7,129 nucleotides of DNA from Chitinophagaceae bacterium (lineage in GTDB: Bacteria; Bacteroidota; Bacteroidia; Chitinophagales; Chitinophagaceae). The notes under the pieces are model-generated. The model was not told where the DNA came from. It searched no databases and saw nothing but the letters and a program-made list of their open reading frames with translations. Position numbers and translations under genes: made by a program. Numbering within the stretch: position 1 is the stretch's first letter; each line of letters begins with the position of its first letter. Positions 5,101-7,129 of the stretch are shown piece by piece. Location: contig JALOMX010000098.1 in assembly GCA_025455245.1 (NCBI GenBank), forward strand, positions 1-7,129. Direction: 5' to 3'.

Positions 5101-6891
5101 TCAATACATATAATTCTGAACAAGATTAGGATTGGCATCAATCGATTGTTGCGGTATGGGAAACAATGCGCTCTTTCTGGCATCGAACCCTATAGCGTAA
5201 TAGGTAAGAATGGTGGTATTGATGTTGGTTCTTACCCAGTTAACCCTTGTATGGCCTGCCGGTGTAGTGCTTCCTGCCGGGTTGGGATAATAAAATGAAT
5301 TAGCCCAATTAGGCCCCATGGAACCGGTTATAAATAGCATAAACTCGGGAAGCTGATCATAAGGAGCGGTGCGGGTAGCCATCGCCTGCAAAGTTGCTCT
5401 TGTTTCAGCGAGCTTTGTTGCCAGCAGATTCCACCGGATAAGATCATATTTACGGATTCCTTCTCCACCCAGTTCGAGGGCTCTTTCTTTAACGATGGCG
5501 TTAAAGAAACCCTGATAGGATGTAGGGGTAGAACCTATAAGTGAAGCATTGCCTCCATAAGCCCTGAGCCTGACTTCCTCAAATGCTTGTCTTGCAGCAG
5601 CAGTTGGTCCGTTGTTTAATTCATTTTCAGCTTCAGCAAACATGAGCAATACATCTGAAAAACGGATGACAGGCCAGTTAACACCAAAATACTGCGGGCC
5701 AAGAATCAAGCCATCCGGAATCCAGTCACGACGGAACTTACCATCCAGCATTTGCTCCAATGCACGACCCGTACGAGAAGTAACAGTGGTCCCGCTTGCA
5801 TTTACAAAATAAGGTGCACACATTACATCGCGGCGGGTATCCGTGCTGTCGAACATATAAAAATAATTCGGCAAGACTGTCAATGCACTGTTACCATTGT
5901 TGTTGGAGCGGGGGCCGTTGTAATATCCAAGTTTGCTATCACCAAGGCTGCTGTTACCTCCTTCCATGGCAACCTCAAAAAGAATTTCTCCCGAGGGATC
6001 ATTTCTTTTGCCACAAACAAAATCTTTAAATAAAGAAAGATAGGAAGTATTCAGTTTGTGCTGATCACGTCGTGCCATGATGGCTGAACATTCATCACGT
6101 GCAATTTCATAATATTTTAAGTGATTGCTGCCGCGTTGCATGCCTTCAGCGCCCCGGAGCGAAAAACCGCCCCTGAATAAAGCAATGCGTGCCCTCATGG
6201 CGCGTGCAGCACCCTGTGTGATGCGTTCATCTGCGGCAACCTCGGTACGCCATGGCAGCAAGGTGATGGCCGTTGCAAGATCATCCAGTAATACATCGTA
6301 AATAGAATCCCGGTCTGTTTTTGATTTAAATAAGAAAGGCTCAACAGAAGAAGGATTGAACTGAGCAGGTACGTCTCCCCAATTTCGAATTAATTCAAGA
6401 TAAAAAACTGACCTCAGTACAAGCGATTCACCATGCAACCTTTTTAAAGCCTTTTGATCGGATTCTGATCCCGTGGTGTATTGCGGCATTTTGGGGATAT
6501 TATAAATGCAGATATTGGCACGTTCTACACCGTTCCACAACTGGTTAAAAGGACCGGCGAGCTGTGTATTATTTGCGTTAAGTGTATAATGCGCCATATC
6601 ACGGCGTTCATTATCCGGAAAAGGCGTACCTCCCTGTCCCATCATAATATCATCATCATAGGTGTAGTACATACTTAAACGGATACCGTAGCCCTGATCG
6701 CCTGTCAGACGATAATAGGTCCCTAATACGGCTTTCTCGGCATTAACCACATTACTGAAAACATAATCGGTACCAAAAGAAGAATATGGTTCTACCTCCA
6801 AAAATTTTTTGCAGGATACCAACGTACTGCAAAAGAGTATTACGGCACTTAAAGGAGCCAGAATGGATGATTGAAGCAAGCGTGTTTTCAT
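5101..6891 (-). CDS. SusD/RagB-family outer-membrane glycan-binding lipoprotein
   Basis: This 596-residue protein is the surface glycan-binding lid of the SusCD importer. The N-terminus is a lipoprotein signal: hydrophobic residues 9-25, then L-V-S-C with Cys27 as the predicted lipidated residue, followed by KKFLEVEP, a very common start for mature SusD. Family landmarks seen: the helical segment at 151-175 (RLHGESLVLRSVFYLELIRN, then WGDVP), the WPVIRFSDVLLMFAEAEN segment near 406-423, KERALELGGEGIRKYDLIRW at 468-487, and the C-terminal FPIPQQSIDANPNLVQN. Length fits the family (about 480-650). The start ATG at 6891 has an A/T-rich leader with no clear Shine-Dalgarno sequence, normal for Bacteroidota. 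It sits 26 bases after susC and 45 bases before the pectate lyase, with a terminator-like hairpin in between. Binding of pectic fragments is inferred from neighbours. Confidence 0.96.
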   Translation of the reverse strand: MKTRLLQSSILAPLSAVILFCSTLVSCKKFLEVEPYSSFGTDYVFSNVVNAEKAVLGTYYRLTGDQGYGIRLSMYYTYDDDIMMGQGGTPFPDNERRDMAHYTLNANNTQLAGPFNQLWNGVERANICIYNIPKMPQYTTGSESDQKALKRLHGESLVLRSVFYLELIRNWGDVPAQFNPSSVEPFLFKSKTDRDSIYDVLLDDLATAITLLPWRTEVAADERITQGAARAMRARIALFRGGFSLRGAEGMQRGSNHLKYYEIARDECSAIMARRDQHKLNTSYLSLFKDFVCGKRNDPSGEILFEVAMEGGNSSLGDSKLGYYNGPRSNNNGNSALTVLPNYFYMFDSTDTRRDVMCAPYFVNASGTTVTSRTGRALEQMLDGKFRRDWIPDGLILGPQYFGVNWPVIRFSDVLLMFAEAENELNNGPTAAARQAFEEVRLRAYGGNASLIGSTPTSYQGFFNAIVKERALELGGEGIRKYDLIRWNLLATKLAETRATLQAMATRTAPYDQLPEFMLFITGSMGPNWANSFYYPNPAGSTTPAGHTRVNWVRTNINTTILTYYAIGFDARKSALFPIPQQSIDANPNLVQNYMY

Positions 6892-6917
6892 CGTAATATT
6901 TTTTGTAATCGTTCGTA

Positions 6918-7129
6918 TTAAAAAGAGAGATTTAAACCACCAAAGAAAGAACGTGACCTTGGGTAAGCCGAATAATCCACGCCCGGTGTTTCGGGTGTGC
7001 GGCGACGGGTGCTTACTTCAGGATCGTAGCCTGAATAATTTGTAAATACGGCAAGGTTGGTAGCTGTAAAGAAGAATCTGAGTTTTTGAATTTTGGCCCT
7101 GCTTAGAATTTTTGCAGGCAATGTATATC
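6918..7129 (-). CDS. SusC/RagA-family TonB-dependent outer-membrane transporter, C-terminal fragment
   Basis: Only the last 70 complete codons, plus two bases of another, are in the window; the gene continues past position 7129. SusC proteins are about 1000-residue TonB-dependent beta-barrels that import glycan fragments across the outer membrane under a SusD lid. The visible part has the family's usual ending: a Y-T-L-P strand start, a 'TATNLAVFTNYSGYDPEVS' segment, then GVDYSAYPRSRSF and a final barrel strand GGLNLSF ending in the terminal Phe typical of outer-membrane barrels. The TTG at 7121-7119 is an internal Leu codon, not a start, because the frame stays open upstream and reads Y-T-L-P-A-K. 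The stop is TAA at 6920-6918. The susD gene follows after 26 bases, the standard susC-susD pairing. Ligand specificity cannot be read from this fragment; pectin is inferred from the downstream enzymes. Confidence 0.94.
   Translation of the reverse strand, partial: YTLPAKILSRAKIQKLRFFFTATNLAVFTNYSGYDPEVSTRRRTPETPGVDYSAYPRSRSFFGGLNLSF

Noticed and set aside
6918..7121. A stand-alone 67-residue gene starting with TTG at 7121
   Set aside because: The frame is open upstream to the window edge and the protein is the conserved end of SusC, so the TTG is an internal Leu codon.
1..7129. CRISPR array, tRNA or rRNA, insertion sequence, toxin-antitoxin or phage genes
   Set aside because: The window is almost fully covered by seven recognisable PUL genes; no regularly spaced repeats, cloverleaf, transposase or terminal inverted repeats were seen.

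Overview
The window looks like part of a pectin polysaccharide utilisation locus (PUL) from a member of the Bacteroidota. A SusC C-terminus followed by a full SusD lipoprotein is diagnostic of that phylum. The moderate-to-low GC feel, A/T-rich leaders without clear Shine-Dalgarno sequences, and the family mix fit a Chitinophagaceae/Sphingobacteriia-type soil or plant-associated bacterium, but the exact genus is inference. All seven genes lie on the minus strand, so transcription runs from high to low coordinates.

Layout in transcription order: (1) 7129-6918, C-terminal end of a SusC/RagA TonB-dependent transporter, cut by the window edge; (2) 6891-5101, SusD/RagB glycan-binding lipoprotein; (3) 5100-5041, a short gap with a strong hairpin plus T-run that looks like an intrinsic terminator or attenuator and runs into the start of the next gene; (4) 5055-3583, PL1-family pectate lyase, probable lipoprotein; (5) 3586-2846, CE12 (rhamnogalacturonan acetylesterase-type) pectin deacetylase, overlapping the lyase stop by ATGA; (6) 2833-2387, small secreted NTF2-like/DUF4440 protein of unknown role; (7) 2386-2250, the longest gap (137 bp), with a candidate Bacteroidota promoter and an imperfect operator-like palindrome; (8) 2249-603, GH28 polygalacturonase; (9) 606-1, GH105 unsaturated galacturonyl hydrolase, overlapping GH28 by ATGA and cut by the other window edge.

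How the genes fit together (family knowledge plus inference): the lyase, probably lipid-anchored, cuts homogalacturonan by beta-elimination. SusCD binds and imports the fragments. In the periplasm CE12 removes acetyl groups, GH28 hydrolyses galacturonide linkages, and GH105 removes the 4,5-unsaturated uronate that PL1 leaves at the non-reducing end. Monomers then enter central uronate catabolism, whose genes are not in this window.

The enzymes are well-known families. The less ordinary points are the terminator-like hairpin that places the apparent PL1 start codon in its loop, the second control point in front of GH28, the two stop-start overlaps that pair functionally consecutive enzymes, and the uncharacterised NTF2-like protein inside the operon. 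I saw no tRNA, rRNA, CRISPR array, insertion sequence or attachment site, and no stretch above 300 bases lacks a gene.
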